Translations under genes and position numbers: made by a program
Assembly: GCA_030549175.1 (NCBI GenBank)
Contig: JAUKUA010000001.1
Coordinates: forward strand, 5,208,001-5,272,000
From: Lasiosphaeris hirsuta
Lineage: Eukaryota > Ascomycota > Sordariomycetes > Sordariales > Lasiosphaeriaceae
Reading direction: 5' to 3'
Length of the DNA: 64,000 nt
Notes under the pieces: generated by a model
Databases searched by the model: none
What the model was told of the DNA's origin: nothing
Seen by the model: the letters and a program-made list of their open reading frames with translations, nothing else
Shown: positions 32,170 through 44,200 of the stretch, piece by piece
Layout: every line of letters starts with the position of its first letter
Numbering within the stretch: position 1 is the first letter of the stretch

Positions 32170-33636
32170 CGTCGAGATAGAATGCTTGCAATGATTTTGT
32201 TGAGGTTGTGGTTTTGCCTGCTGAACCTCGCCTGCGAGTAGGACCACTGGCTCAATATGTTGTGATGATGGCGATGCTCTTCTAAAAGTTGTTCCCGCCT
32301 TGGTGTAAAGAATGTTGGCTGTGTAACAACAGGTGTGGTAAAGGAGAGCAGGAAATAATATTTCAAGGTATCGCAGATACGAGAGATATGTGAAAGCGAA
32401 ATGGAGGAAGTGGCAACGCCTTGGGTCAGGTGGCTATCGTCGAAAAGGAGTGGCTAGGTGAATCAGGTGCGTGTCAAGGAGTGACTGGTAGTTAGTTCTC
32501 GACTCTGGATGACAAACTTATATAGTCAACAAACGGCCAACCTCGCAATAAAATGTGAACCGGGGCGCAATGCAGTACATATTACCCCCCTCAAAATAGA
32601 AATGACCCGGGACTGGCCTTGCTAAACGGCGCTAACTTATGAAAATGACTTTCGTCCTCTGCCGGGATCTGGACCCTGATAAAGGCTGCCGTAAGACTCC
32701 CAAATAAACAACCGTACCAATTGGCCGTTAACCCGCAGTCGGGTAGGGTCCCTTCTCCCCGTCCACCATGTAGGTACACCATGTTCCCCATTCGCCAACC
32801 GGGCTGGGTGTATACCTTCCATGTGGGGTCGACTAGGTAGCAATCAAGGCAGGCATCCCGTGCCAACATTCCTCAAACCATCCTAACTTATACAAGTCGG
32901 CGGGAGCGCTCTAGAAATTCACCGCAAAGGGATAATCCGAGGCCTAATCAGAACCTCGACCGCGGCGAGGAATGCTGGGTATTGGTCGAGGGATCAAGTC
33001 CATGTGATAATATGTTCAACCTTAGACATGACCATCAACTCCACTCGATAAAGCACAGAGAACTCGGGATGCCTTAGCCATAAGCCATGTCAGAAGGTCG
33101 GAATTGATCCATAGAGAACTTGGAAGATCTTTGTCACAATTAGCCGAAGGTTGTTGGCCGCCGGATTCCGTCCGGGTATCAATTCTGAGGGGCAGTGGGA
33201 AAGAGGCTCGACCCACGCATGCGGGTCTTCCAGAACATCTCATAAATGACAGATCATGCAGAGATGCCGTCCCCGTGGCGTCGGATAGATGGATGGGGCG
33301 CCGGGAATTGGCGACGCGGCAGTGACGAGAAGCGAACGCTGGGCACTTGCAGCGAACCGTTCCTTTCGGTAGGGGTAAAGCCACCGGCGTTACAAAACAG
33401 GGTTTGGGGTATAAGAGACGGCTCGAAACAATTGTGCCTTTTTGCAAGGCCTTCACTCCACCACCTTGGATAGCCTGAGGAGATACTTGGTCGTCTGGAC
33501 CTGAAATGACAGTAACCCATCTTCCTCGAGTATGTCCATACACCAATTCATAGATTGCACTGATGTACACTGGGCCTGTGAGTTGTATTGGCAGCTGGCC
33601 CGAAGCCCCGAAGATGGACGACAAATTGTTCACTCA
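32170..33636. other. Intergenic region, TOS1-like promoter and RAD2 3' end
   Basis: About 1.5 kb between two minus-strand genes. An open frame at 33022-33633 has a mixed composition and no motif; it ends against the RAD2 stop and is not called. Confidence 0.45.
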
Positions 33637-36600
33637 TCATGGCAAGGCTTTCGACCTCTTCCCCTTGCCTCTTCCCCTGCCCTTCCCTCGTGTGGCAGTA
33701 CCTCCTTGATTTGCCGGCCCGCTGTCGTCCGCTCCCTGATCATTATTTTCATCTTCGTTGTTTTCAGCCGGTTCACGCGCCTTGCGTTTTCTTTTGGGCT
33801 TCGGCCCTGATGGCATCGCCATGACCGGAAGCGCAGTTGACAAGCCCCCGGCACTACTGTTGGCTCGCCGCAATTTATCCACAGCATCCGCCATCCGCTT
33901 GCTACCCGTGGCACGCTGGCGTGGCGCAAATGCTTCCTTGCTTGCTCCCGTGCCAGTGCTTCCCTCAAAGTACCTCGTGATGTTGCTTTGTGTCCCTTCG
34001 GTCTGACGTTTGTTCATGTCCTTGATGACCGGAACCAACACCTCATCTGTACGTTCTTGGCTCCAGCCAATCGTAGTCATCAAGAACTGGCGCAATCCCT
34101 CGAGGTCCGGGACACCCCACTGGAACTTCTCCGGATTGCTGTCGACCTCGGGTTGGAGGTAGGCCTCGACTACGGCGGGGCTGGGGAACCCTAGCGGCAG
34201 AAAGAGTTTGGTCCCCTGCGACTTTCGGAACTTGCGGCGGAAGGACGACGCAGCATCCGCCTCCTTAGGGCGGTTATGTTGCTGCACATCTTGCCACCAT
34301 TCCTTGAACGCCTCGAGTCCATCTTTGCCTGTAAATTCTGACAGGATCTCCAAGGCCGTCACGGGGCCGACGCCGGGGATCCCCTCGGTGTAATCGGATC
34401 CAAGCAGCTGCGCGAGGGAGATGAGTTGATCGCGGGATAGTGACATCTCCGACTCCAAATCCCTGGCGAGGTAGCATTCGACAAACTTATTGCTGTTGAA
34501 CATGTTCTTGTAAACGCGGGTGCCGCCAAAGAGAAACGTGTCGGAATCGTCCGTCACGATGCCGTCGACAAGGTTCAGTCGCACAAGCTCGGCGCACTGA
34601 GCTTCAGCTTCCATGGGCGCTGTGATATAGGGAATACCAAACAATCGTAGCAAGGCTTGACATTCCGTCACCATGATCTGCGTTACCTCATCCGCATCCC
34701 GGCGGTCCTTCTTCTGCTGATTGCGGAGCGCTCTGAGCTCTTGCTCATATGACACCTGGTTCTCAAGCTGCGATTTGTTGTTCAGCTGACTTGCAAATCT
34801 TGCATGCTCCTCTGCTTCCTCGGCCATTTGCGCAAGAAGCTCTTCTTCCTCGGGGTCGCTGAAGTCGTCGAATTCCTCAGCGGCGGGTGCGTCCGGATCA
34901 ATAATTCCATCACCCTCCATAGCATCAAGCCCGCCATTTCCATATGCTGGAGGCGGGCTGTCCCTGAATAACTCGGCCTCAATCCGTGCGGCTTCCGACT
35001 CACGAGCAAGAGTTAGCGTGAGGGTGGATGTCTGCGGCTGGGCGGGCACAACCACATCCTCAAATTCCTCCTCGACGTCAGCCCCAGGCGATGGGCGCTG
35101 GGGAGATGACACATCAGTGCTTCCATAAGATGGGTGATTGCCCATTGTCTGTTCAACAGGCGGACTCCTAGTTTCCATGGTGATGTCGTCATCCAGTGAC
35201 GGTAGGCTGGCGCCCGGCTGTTTTAGGGGTGCTTGTCTGGGCCGAGGAGGAGCGTCGAGGATTTCAATGTCACTGTCGTCGTCATTTGAAGAATCTATCT
35301 CAACGATTGCTGCCTTACGCCGCTGGCGAAGGAGATTTTCTTCTTCCCTAGCCAATTCTTCATCTTCCGCATTCAATTGAATGTCTAGCTGCAGCCGCTG
35401 CCTCACAGATTCTCGTATATCCGTTGTATCTGCCAGCCACGGCGGTAGCGGGCGAGGGGCATTTTCTGTCCGGTCACCCAGTTTTATAGGTACATCTTCT
35501 TTTTCTTTTGGGGTCTCTCTGTCAAACCCACCAGCATCGTCTTCGGATCCGGCCTCCAGTTCGCCCGTCTCAACCTCTTTGAGCTTCTCAGCTGGCTTGG
35601 TTGCCACAGGCTGTTTTGGTTTGGCTGAGGAGAAGAAGCCTCCCCAGCTGAGCTTTTCGAAGGGAAGGGGGCCGTCAAAAGCGCTTTTGACGTTAGGCCG
35701 GATAGGTGCCTTCTCAGCCACTTTCTGAACAGGCTTCTGTTTTTTTCTGGCGGCCACTAGGGCTGTCTGAAGATCCATATCACTATCGCTGCTCGCACTG
35801 CTCTGCCGCCGTCTAGGAACAGCAGCGTTGGCTCTGTTGTTGACGATATGCGCAACCATCCGCCCAGTAGTGCTGACGATAGGCTTTGGTACCTCCACTG
35901 CCTTTTGCGTCCACTCGGGTGCTGGGATATCCTGGAGCGCGGTGTCTTCCTCCTCTTCTTGGGCCCCGACGCCATGCTGGTTATGGAGCGACATTGCAAT
36001 GGCTAAGTTGAGGTCCTCGTCTTCGTCGGCCCCACTGAAGTCTTCATCCCCAAAAAGGTTCGCTGCGGGGTCATTGTTGATAAAGAGAGAGTCCTCGGCA
36101 TCCTCTACCTCGTCCACACTCTTCTGAGTCAACTTGGGCAGCCGGTTCACGCCCGGGATGGGAACATCCTCAAACTCTTCGTCGTCCTCCCAATCATCCT
36201 CGTCCTTGTCTTGGTATTGAAAATCTAGCTCGTCAACGTCTATCGGCTTGTGTATCTGCCCCCTTTCTTTGTCCCTGCTGACAACGCCCAGGGCCCAGCC
36301 TCCCTCGGCGCCTTCGTTTCTGACCAGTATGTACTCGCGGTTCTTCTCGCCAGCGACCCGGGCATTGACACACAGGGTAAGGTCGGTACCAGTCATGCCC
36401 ATCTCGGACATTAGGCGCTGTGTGAGGTGGTTCCTTTCCTTGACTCTCTCGATCTGGAATCTGGAAAAGGCCATGCGGTCGGGGAACATGTCGTCTAGTT
36501 GGTCCTTGCTCAGGCCCATCCTGAGGCGACTCCGTATCCTGGCCGCGTTTAGAATATTGTACCGATCTGGTGGAGGTAAGCTCTTGAAGAACTCCCCATC

Positions 36601-37266
36601 GAAGTCAATCTTGCTAAAGTCGTAGAGATTGATGTCCTCGCCGTTTTGAAACTGCCTAGCGTATTCTTCTAGCTCCTCGACGCTCATGATGCGGGGGTCA
36701 TCCGGCTTCCCCATGCCATCGATGCCGTTTGTTAGCTCTGGGAGGTGATATGCATCTTGTTTGTGGAAGCGCCGGGTCTTCTGTCGCTCTTGCTGTGACA
36801 TGCCGAGCTCGTCAGCATAGACGATATGTTCCATATCGGGTAACTGTTCCTCCTCTTGCTCGACCGCTTTCGGCTTCTCAACCCGCCGCTTGCGCTTCTC
36901 CTCCTCTTCCTCAGCCAACCGTTGCATCTGCACTGCAAGCAGCTTCCCCGCTGTGCGCGTAGCATCTTCGCGTCTCCCCTCGCGCCTCCTCCTCCGACCT
37001 TGGAGGGTGGCGCGCTTCAGGGCCGGGGCGCCGCCATCAAAAACGAAGACGGGTTGGATGCCGTACCACAACAGCTTGCAAATGCGGCGGAAGAAGCCTA
37101 CAACGTGACTGTTGCGCAGGGCGTTGCCCTCTTTGTCGCGCACGGCCTTGAGGAACTGGTAAATCCAGATCGAGGCGTCAACGGCAAGGCGCTTGCGGTT
37201 GAGGGTCGCCAGGTTTGTAGGGCGGGCGCATGGCTGCACAACCATCCATAGACCGCTGACACCCAT
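33637..37266 (-). CDS. RAD2: RAD2/XPG structure-specific endonuclease
   Basis: Nucleotide-excision-repair nuclease that cuts 3' of the lesion; nuclear. Single exon, 1209 aa, in the range of Rad2/Rad13/XPG. N-region MGVSGLWMVVQPCARP with VDASIWIYQFLKAVRD and VFVFDGGAPALKR. A long acidic spacer (about residues 100-850) contains DFDGEFF-like and DEEFED-rich tracts, where yeast Rad2 binds TFIIH. I-region near 860-980: RDADEVTQIM, PYITAPMEAEAQCAEL (catalytic Glu pair near 887), DGIVTDDSDTFLFGG (Asp residues near 907), LGSDYTEGIPGVGPVTALEIL (helix-three-turn-helix). The C-terminus is basic (PKPKRKRKAR, GKGRGRGKGKRSK), likely a nuclear signal. SQGTKLFLPLGFPSPAV and GIVTDDSD fit the family. No defect seen. 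Confidence 0.96.
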   Translation of the reverse strand: MGVSGLWMVVQPCARPTNLATLNRKRLAVDASIWIYQFLKAVRDKEGNALRNSHVVGFFRRICKLLWYGIQPVFVFDGGAPALKRATLQGRRRRREGRREDATRTAGKLLAVQMQRLAEEEEEKRKRRVEKPKAVEQEEEQLPDMEHIVYADELGMSQQERQKTRRFHKQDAYHLPELTNGIDGMGKPDDPRIMSVEELEEYARQFQNGEDINLYDFSKIDFDGEFFKSLPPPDRYNILNAARIRSRLRMGLSKDQLDDMFPDRMAFSRFQIERVKERNHLTQRLMSEMGMTGTDLTLCVNARVAGEKNREYILVRNEGAEGGWALGVVSRDKERGQIHKPIDVDELDFQYQDKDEDDWEDDEEFEDVPIPGVNRLPKLTQKSVDEVEDAEDSLFINNDPAANLFGDEDFSGADEDEDLNLAIAMSLHNQHGVGAQEEEEDTALQDIPAPEWTQKAVEVPKPIVSTTGRMVAHIVNNRANAAVPRRRQSSASSDSDMDLQTALVAARKKQKPVQKVAEKAPIRPNVKSAFDGPLPFEKLSWGGFFSSAKPKQPVATKPAEKLKEVETGELEAGSEDDAGGFDRETPKEKEDVPIKLGDRTENAPRPLPPWLADTTDIRESVRQRLQLDIQLNAEDEELAREEENLLRQRRKAAIVEIDSSNDDDSDIEILDAPPRPRQAPLKQPGASLPSLDDDITMETRSPPVEQTMGNHPSYGSTDVSSPQRPSPGADVEEEFEDVVVPAQPQTSTLTLTLARESEAARIEAELFRDSPPPAYGNGGLDAMEGDGIIDPDAPAAEEFDDFSDPEEEELLAQMAEEAEEHARFASQLNNKSQLENQVSYEQELRALRNQQKKDRRDADEVTQIMVTECQALLRLFGIPYITAPMEAEAQCAELVRLNLVDGIVTDDSDTFLFGGTRVYKNMFNSNKFVECYLARDLESEMSLSRDQLISLAQLLGSDYTEGIPGVGPVTALEILSEFTGKDGLEAFKEWWQDVQQHNRPKEADAASSFRRKFRKSQGTKLFLPLGFPSPAVVEAYLQPEVDSNPEKFQWGVPDLEGLRQFLMTTIGWSQERTDEVLVPVIKDMNKRQTEGTQSNITRYFEGSTGTGASKEAFAPRQRATGSKRMADAVDKLRRANSSAGGLSTALPVMAMPSGPKPKRKRKAREPAENNEDENNDQGADDSGPANQGGTATRGKGRGRGKGKRSKALP

Positions 37267-37900
37267 GGTGGTGCGTCAGCGGGTGGACGTTGGGAGAATG
37301 AAGACAAGAAGCGCTCCTGCGGGCGACGAAATTAGGGAGGAGTCGCGTCACCTAAAGGAAAATTGTGGCCGTTACTTCGCTTTGTCTGGCTGGAGGGGAA
37401 ACCCATGCTAAAGGGCGTGGGCGTTCAGCGCGGATTCAAGGATGAGCTGAGAGAAGCAAAGGTCAAGTTCATACCGACGATGACTCTATGCCGACGCTGA
37501 TCTTCTTGCTGCCTGCCGTGTACCTTGAGTACCTTCCATGGATAAGGTAACTCCTGAGTCGAGTCCTGACCGTTATCTCCTGGCCGCTTATTGATTGGTC
37601 GCCGCCAAAAGGCCCCTGAACCTGCCCACACTTTGCTGCCCCGCCGCTGAGCACTCCCTGCAAAGTGCATTCCCTCGTTTGTTTGCCATCGATGATTACA
37701 GTACCCACTCGACAAGCTTCAAGCACAAGCATTGCAGATTAGCTAGGAACCCCCGGGAATCTTTGTTCAAAAGGGGAACTAAGGCGACACTTCAAAGCCC
37801 AATTCTAGTAGTAGGCGAGGTGGACGGGAGAGTGCCTGCCGGTCGCTCGCATACCTTGAGACTGAGCCAAAGTAAAAAGTAGCGAAACGAGCTTTCGATC
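37267..37900. other. Divergent promoter region between RAD2 and NAA38
   Basis: 634 bp, no gene recognised; overlapping small frames on both strands lack motifs. Confidence 0.5.
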
Positions 37901-38345
37901 ATGATACAAGCACGAGGCGTGGCTGCCGACGCTGTCTCCAAGCAGGACGCTTCGGATTATCTGCAGTCTCTTCTCAATAAGAACTTGCGCGTGACTACAA
38001 CAGACTCGCGGATGTTCTGGGGTGGTTTCAAGTGCACCGATTCGGTACGTCGTTCGCCCCTTATACATCCCCCCTCCCCCTAACTCGCATCCACAGGAAA
38101 GCAACATCGTGCTCAAACACACCTACGAGTACCGTCACCCGTCGCTACAGAAGCAGGCTGAAGAACTCGCTGGCACCGCCGCCACCAGTACCGTCAAGAT
38201 GGATATGACGTCACGGTACCTGGGCCTCGTAGTCGTGCCGGGCAAGCACATTGTCAAGATCGAGGTTGAGGAATTTAAGAGCCAAATGAAGTCGCGGGAC
38301 AAAAAGCGCTCTGGGGAGGAGTGGAAGAGCCAGGAGAGAGGCTAG
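37901..38345 (+). CDS. NAA38: NatC auxiliary subunit NAA38/Mak31 (Lsm fold)
   Basis: Small Lsm-like subunit of the NatC N-terminal acetyltransferase. Exons 37901-38044 and 38097-38345 (52-bp intron) give 130 aa. The Sm1-like block is YLQSLLNKNLRVTTTDSRMFWGGFKCTDSESNIVL, formed across the splice, and the Sm2-like block is SRYLGLVVVPGKHIVKIEVEEF, close to human LSMD1/NAA38. A charged Lys/Arg/Glu tail follows (MKSRDKKRSGEEWKSQERG). Canonical Lsm proteins bind RNA; this subfamily instead works in NatC. Confidence 0.92.
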
Positions 38346-38870
38346 GGGCAGGAAGAGGAAGTGAGGGAGAGATATGCAGCTCCCTGGATCGGGCCCGAGA
38401 CCAGGGTCAAGGTCAAGTCGGGAGGAGTTGTTAAATGAGGCAGGGTATAGGAGCACCACTGCTTACCTACGTACATGTTAAGGGGTGAGATGGGGAGTTG
38501 TTAAGGCTGAATTGACACCAAACGAAGCGTCATGGTCTAGCCAGGACAGCAGGTCATCATCGACATCCAACCTAGTAAGAACTCCCACAAGGATTCATTT
38601 ATTCGCCAGGAGAAGGTAGGAAGGCGGCAATAATAGTACACGAAAGCATGTTGCCTAAAGTCTTAGCGGGGGCATCTTGTCCGCCCCTTTCCGTGTCCAC
38701 GTCGTATCATCCATTACCAATTACCAATGATCAGCGCTTCTAGCTGCGCGAGACCAAAGTTCGATTATCAACCCAAAACGCTCAGCTTTGCATTTTCAAA
38801 AGGCGGCTAGGATTCACCGGAAGGACCACAAACCCTATAGACTGGCCCTTGAGACGCTAGTCAGACCACC
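38346..38870. other. Convergent 3' intergenic region
   Basis: 525 bp between the NAA38 and PIL1 stop codons. I see no gene or repeat. Confidence 0.5.
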
Positions 38871-38961
38871 CTAGGCGATGACCGGCTCCTGATTGCGGCC
38901 GCGGTTCTCGCCGTTCAGGCCCGTCTCGCTGTCCAGCATCGAATGACTCGGGGCATCGATA

Positions 38962-38993
<32 letters not shown>

Positions 38994-40136
38994 GTACTCG
39001 TCCTTGTGCTGGCCGGCTGGAAGCCACGAATCTCGATCATTGAGCGGTACATCCTGCCCTGACAAGTCATGCCCTTCTGAGCGCGCCTTGATGTTATTCC
39101 GCCGGCGTTGCGAGAGTGTCCGGGCGCGAGTCGACAGCTTGGCCGAGACGGCCGCATTTTGCGTCACCCAGTTGGTGAGAGAGTCCTCACAGTCTTGTAT
39201 GATGGCCTTGCTGGCCTCGTAACCGTCATATGCCGCACGTGTCTCGCCAGGGGTCACAGGGGTATCGTCAATCAACTCCAGCAGGTGCTTCCCGTAGCCG
39301 GCAATGATGGCGACCTTTTCGCAATGCTCGCGCAACGCATCGAATTGGTAGGTATAGGCCGCCTTGATCTTCTCACGGGTGATGTTGGACAGCTGGGCCT
39401 CGGCAACCAGAGATTCAGCCTCTGCACGGACGAGCTCCTGCTCGAGGACGACGATCCTAGGCGAGTTGGGCTCCTTGTATTTTAGCTGCGCAATTTGGTC
39501 CGTGATCTTTTGCTTCCCTGTTGTCATGTCAGCAAAGGGCGAAACCACATGTATGATTGTTCCGTGGCGACTTACTGTCGCGACTGGGCTGCACCGAAGC
39601 TTCAATATTTCTAATACTCTTCATGGTCACGCGATATTGGTCGTACCGGTCAACGTATTGGTCCTCAAGCTCGCCGATCTCGTAGAGCAACACCCCTAGC
39701 TTATCTGTGACATCGGATACATCCTCGTCGCAAGCTTCGCCCCAGATGGAGAGTTGTTGCTATAGTCGCGTTAGATGGTAGGCACGTAGAAAGCAAGTTT
39801 CCTCGAGGCGCAGGACGTACAGCAACTTCCATGCGCTCTTTGGCGACCGTTTCCATACTCCGCATGACGTTCTTCTCCATCTTAACGAGCTGGGAGAGCT
39901 TCTTAGCCAGGTCGGGCCCGAAGTGGCCGGCAGCATTGCGTCGCAAAGCATGTCCCAGGCCGCCTCTCCCAAAGAAACGGCCTGACTTGGTGGTAGAGGG
40001 CGGCGGCGGCGGGTTCTGTACAGCGCGTGCGTCAGTAATTGTGATCTGAAGTGTGTCGCGCAAATAAGGGTTGACGGACCTGAATCTGAGATGCAGTTGG
40101 CGCCCTCGTGGCGCGCATAGAGTAGGTACGATGCAT
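38871..40136 (-). CDS. PIL1: Eisosome core protein PIL1/LSP1 (BAR domain)
   Basis: BAR-domain protein that scaffolds plasma-membrane furrows (MCC/eisosomes) and responds to sphingolipid signalling. Four exons from the start: 40080-40136, 39821-40015, 39576-39759 and 38871-39517, giving 360 aa. MHRTYSMRATRAPTASQIQ then a Pro run and KSGRFFGRGGLGHALRR is the typical Pil1 N-terminus. GPDLAKKLSQLVKMEKNVMRSMETVAKERMEVA followed by QLSIWGEACDEDVSDVTDKLG is the BAR core. The C-terminal tail is acidic (EDEEEEEEEEDID), encoded by a CTC-triplet run on the plus strand near 38963-38988. The first-intron donor (GTCCGT) is weak; the other sites are ordinary. Shares a 1.1-kb divergent region with KMT6. Confidence 0.95.
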
Positions 40137-41269
40137 TGTGACGGATGTTTGTGTGTGTGGCGCGGTGGTTTGAGGTGATGGGCTAGGCGGGCGTTTGTTC
40201 GCAGACGGGAGCCCAACAAGTTTGAAATGGGGACTGATTACTGCGAAGAGAAATGGCTAATGGATTGCTCGAGCGCGGGGAGGGGTGTTGCGCAGGATTG
40301 AGAGATGTGGTTCGTCAGGTATGGGTGTTACAGAACAAAAACAGATATATGGGTAATCTCGTTCGCCCGGGAATGGCGACCAGCGGAGGGAGTGGATTGG
40401 ACGTATGCGTTTATATGCGAACGGCAGGCGCAGGATTGAAGCTGGCGAAATGACGTCGGTGTAAACCCAGGTGCTCGGTTTCTGCGTCCAGGCCTCGCCG
40501 CAGTGCCTGTTCAGTTGACGCTAGGTGGGCTGTTTGTGGGGGGGTATTCAGGTTTGGAGTACGCTAGTACGCTAGCACATGCCCCAGCTCGGCTTCAGCT
40601 CGCCTACGGTTAGCACACAGCTAGCGGTGGTAATAGCAAGATGAGGCACACAGGAGGAACCCAACAAGCCTTGGACCTTTAGGCCAATTGAATATCTATC
40701 ACAGTTGGGAGGCACGTAGGAGGCTATTCAAGGAGGAAGTCAATATCCTATCCGTGACCCGATGCAGAACTGAGGCATCAACTCCATCCGGAGAAACAAG
40801 GGAGCGAGCTAAGCCCCGGTATAAGCACACCCCTGGGCCACAGATCCTTGACCGGGATTGTTGTATCCGATTCCGGGCGGTGGGGATTAGTGACTGGCTC
40901 GTGCGCTCATTTGGAGTCCCACATGCGTGCGCCTGGAATCGCGTCGGCGGAACCGCGTCTCGATTCAATGACCGTCTCACAGTGAACTCGGCAACAACGT
41001 CGAACACTCCCACATCCGGCGCCGGCAACACCCGTTACAATACAACATACCCAATGCTCCTCCTTGACTAGTGTGTTGTAGGGGGCATATAAGTTCATAG
41101 GCAACGTGCCCTCACCACAGTAGGTTTCCCAGGAAGAGGGTGCATCTGCTGCACTCTGCAGAGCGTCCACGCACAGTCCATGGTTCCAAAGTTTTGGAAC
41201 ATTTGATGCGTGGGCTCCCGGGGCAACAGGGCAGACGGACACTTGAAAGGAGTGGGAGAGGCTGCAATC
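40137..41269. other. Divergent promoter region between PIL1 and KMT6
   Basis: 1.1 kb. Frames at 40688-41071 and its complement lack motifs. A short direct repeat (GTACGCTAGTACGCTAGCAC) lies near 40559. No gene is called. Confidence 0.45.
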
Positions 41270-44200
41270 ATGGCTCCCATCATTGTTGATCTGACAGGCG
41301 ATACGTCGTCAGCCGATGGCCATTCAATGAGGGATGAGGTTGTTGTGAATACGAGTGCGCAAAACCCTGCGCCCTATCGAAACGGCGACAATGATCGATT
41401 TCGGTCCCTGGATTGGGATCTTCTCCATGCCAACCCAGCCCCGCCGAGGAGAACCCCAAATGCGTCCCCCATCACCAAATCGACAGCTCGGTTTGAAGGC
41501 AGTGCTCAAGGGACGCCGTCAAAGCCCGCTAAAGTGACCGCAAGGGAAGAACCTTGGGCTCCGCAGCCATCTCAGTCCAGGCCTTCAAGCAGTCAGAGCA
41601 ACCAGCCGCTACTGCAAAATCAAAACCCAAATCCCACCCCGCAATCCTCCCATCGTAACTCCAAAGGCCAGCATCAACCAAAATTCCAAACTCCAAAGAG
41701 GATGGACTCGTGGTCAGTTGAGAAGATAGCTTCTAAACTCAGCTCCTTTATACAGGATGTCGGCCAGGATCATTCTCGTCTCATCGAGTTCTTGTACGAG
41801 GAAACCGAGAAGAAGGCCCACCCGTCTCGACACCTGAGTCTGTTCGACCCCTTTTCTGGTATGAAGCCGGTTGCCATTGAAAACGGTGTTGCTACCGATG
41901 CTGAGTTGGATACGATGGCCGTTAAGTTCAAGGTGAGTCACTCCGTCTTCCGGCTGTTCTTACCCTCGCCGATTAACCCTTGTGGTAGCAACATAGCGGA
42001 GAACATGGCAAATCAAAGGGCAATACAAAGCGTTCATTGTTCCCTGTTACCTGCATCAAAACCGATAAGGAAGCTGTTCCGAGGTACAGATTTCATCATG
42101 TTGAAATTCGCAAAAACATTCTCACCCCCAACACCATGCTCAACTTCGTTCCACATCTTCGAGATGTGGACCCTAACTCTGCCGAAGAAAAGAAGTACAG
42201 CAACTGGCTCTCCGAGCTCGAGAAGCTCGATAGCCAGTCTGGCTTCAAGACGCAGGATAGGATCCAAAAGTTTGCAAAGAGGCAAAGGGATGAGTACGCC
42301 GCTACTATCTCCATGTACCTAGAACCTTGGCTTCGAAAGCTTGCCATCGACGGTTGCACGAAGCCGACCCTCATCCGCTTCATGGCTAGCCAGCCAGAGC
42401 ATGACGATGCCATCACCCCGCAACAAAAGTCTACAATTCTTAACACGTACAGCGACGACCTGGGGTCGCCTCAAGCCTCGAGAGGAGCGAAATGTTTTAC
42501 CGAAGCGTTTGACCGTGTGTTGAACGATCCCCACAGATCTCCGCGAGTTTCTCTACGTGATATCTTGCTCCTGGACAAGTCCGTCGAAACGATTGTGGAC
42601 AATAAGAGGGCCAAGGACACGCCAAGCTCGCAAAGGCACCGAAATCCAGACTTGCTGCCCAAAATCGAATCGTCCCTCGCGAGCTACTCTATTCTCGGGT
42701 GTCTCATTTGCTTCAGCCATGATTGTGAGCACGGCGAGTTTGATGCTGAGAACCAGCGAGGAACCTTCTCGATCGAAGGAACCGGCGGCTTGGTCCGGAC
42801 TTTGAAGGAAAAATGGACGGCGCAGGTTGAGGCGCAAAAGAATGGTTTGCAACACGGCGCATCCAACAAACTAGTACAGCACCAGCCGTGCAGGAATCAG
42901 TGCTATCGCAGCCAGGACACTGGCAACCCTGCCCATTCAGCCGAGCCGTGGGCCGAGAATGAGATCCAGGTCCTTGAACAAGTGTTCGCAGCAATCGGGT
43001 ACAGCACAACGCTATCAGCTTATTGCTTCGTTGCCGCGGTACTAGGCCGTAAGTGCTGGGACGTATATCGCAAGTTCAAGGAGATGAAATTGGCTCTCCC
43101 TGTCGTTGAGCCGCGTCCTGAACCTCTGAAGGTCAAGCCGGTTTCTTGGTACGACCGCAAAAAAAAGCAGTTGCTAGGAGACTGGCAGGAAGCCACGACT
43201 TCTCATGAGCATGCGGTACGCGAGCTCCATGACCCGTGTCACCACGAGGGGCCCTGTACCGCTGCCAATGGCTGCCCCTGCGCCCTAGCTGACCCACGCC
43301 CGGTTCTCTGCGAGCGGTTTTGTCATTGCACGGCAGACGAGTGTGCCCTGAAGTTTACTGGCTGTGCGTGTCACTCGTCGGGGAAGACGTGTCTTCAGCG
43401 ACAGAGAGAAGGCAGGCCATGCATCTGCGTCATGCTCAACCGCGAATGCGACCCAGTTCTTTGCAAGGGGTGCGGAGCTGCGGAGAGAGCAGACCCCGAG
43501 AATGCCTACGACGACAATCTCCACTCGACCGGTTGTCAGAATGTCTCTCTACAGCGAGGCGCCGCCAAAGTTGTCAATCTCGGCAAGTCTCAGCTCGAGG
43601 GCTGCGGGTATGGGCTCTTTACACTCGAGGACATTGCTCAGGATGAGTTTGTGATCGAGTACACCGGCGAGTTAATAACACATGACGAAGGCGTACGTCG
43701 CGAGGCTCGTCGTGGCGATGTTTTCGACGAGGAGCACACAACCTCGTATCTGTTTACACTGCTCGAACATGAGGGCATCTGGGTAGACGCGGCCATTTAC
43801 GGCAACCTTAGCCGGTATATCAACCATGCCTCCGAGTTTGACAGAAAGGCCTGCAATATCACGCCCAAAATCATGTATGTGAATGGCGAGTTTCGCATCA
43901 AGTTCACGGCCCTTCGGGACATCAAATCGGGGGAAGAACTCTTCTTTAACTACGGCGACAATTTCCCGAATTTGACCAAGAAGCTGCTTGAACAAGATGA
44001 GGACAAGCCGGGCCAAGGTGGGCAGAAGCGCAAGAATGGCGCACAGCGCGATACGGCGCGCAAGACCACAACCAAAGGCAATGGCAACGCGCCTAAGCGC
44101 GGTAAAGCCCGAAAGCTGGCCCAGGACCAGGCAAGCTCGTTAGAGGATGACCCCATGGATTGGACAATCGGTGTCCCTCTTTTAGACGACGACGACGACA

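Noticed and set aside
33022..33633. 203-codon minus frame next to the RAD2 stop
   Set aside because: Mixed composition, no recognisable domain, no splice or start context to favour it.
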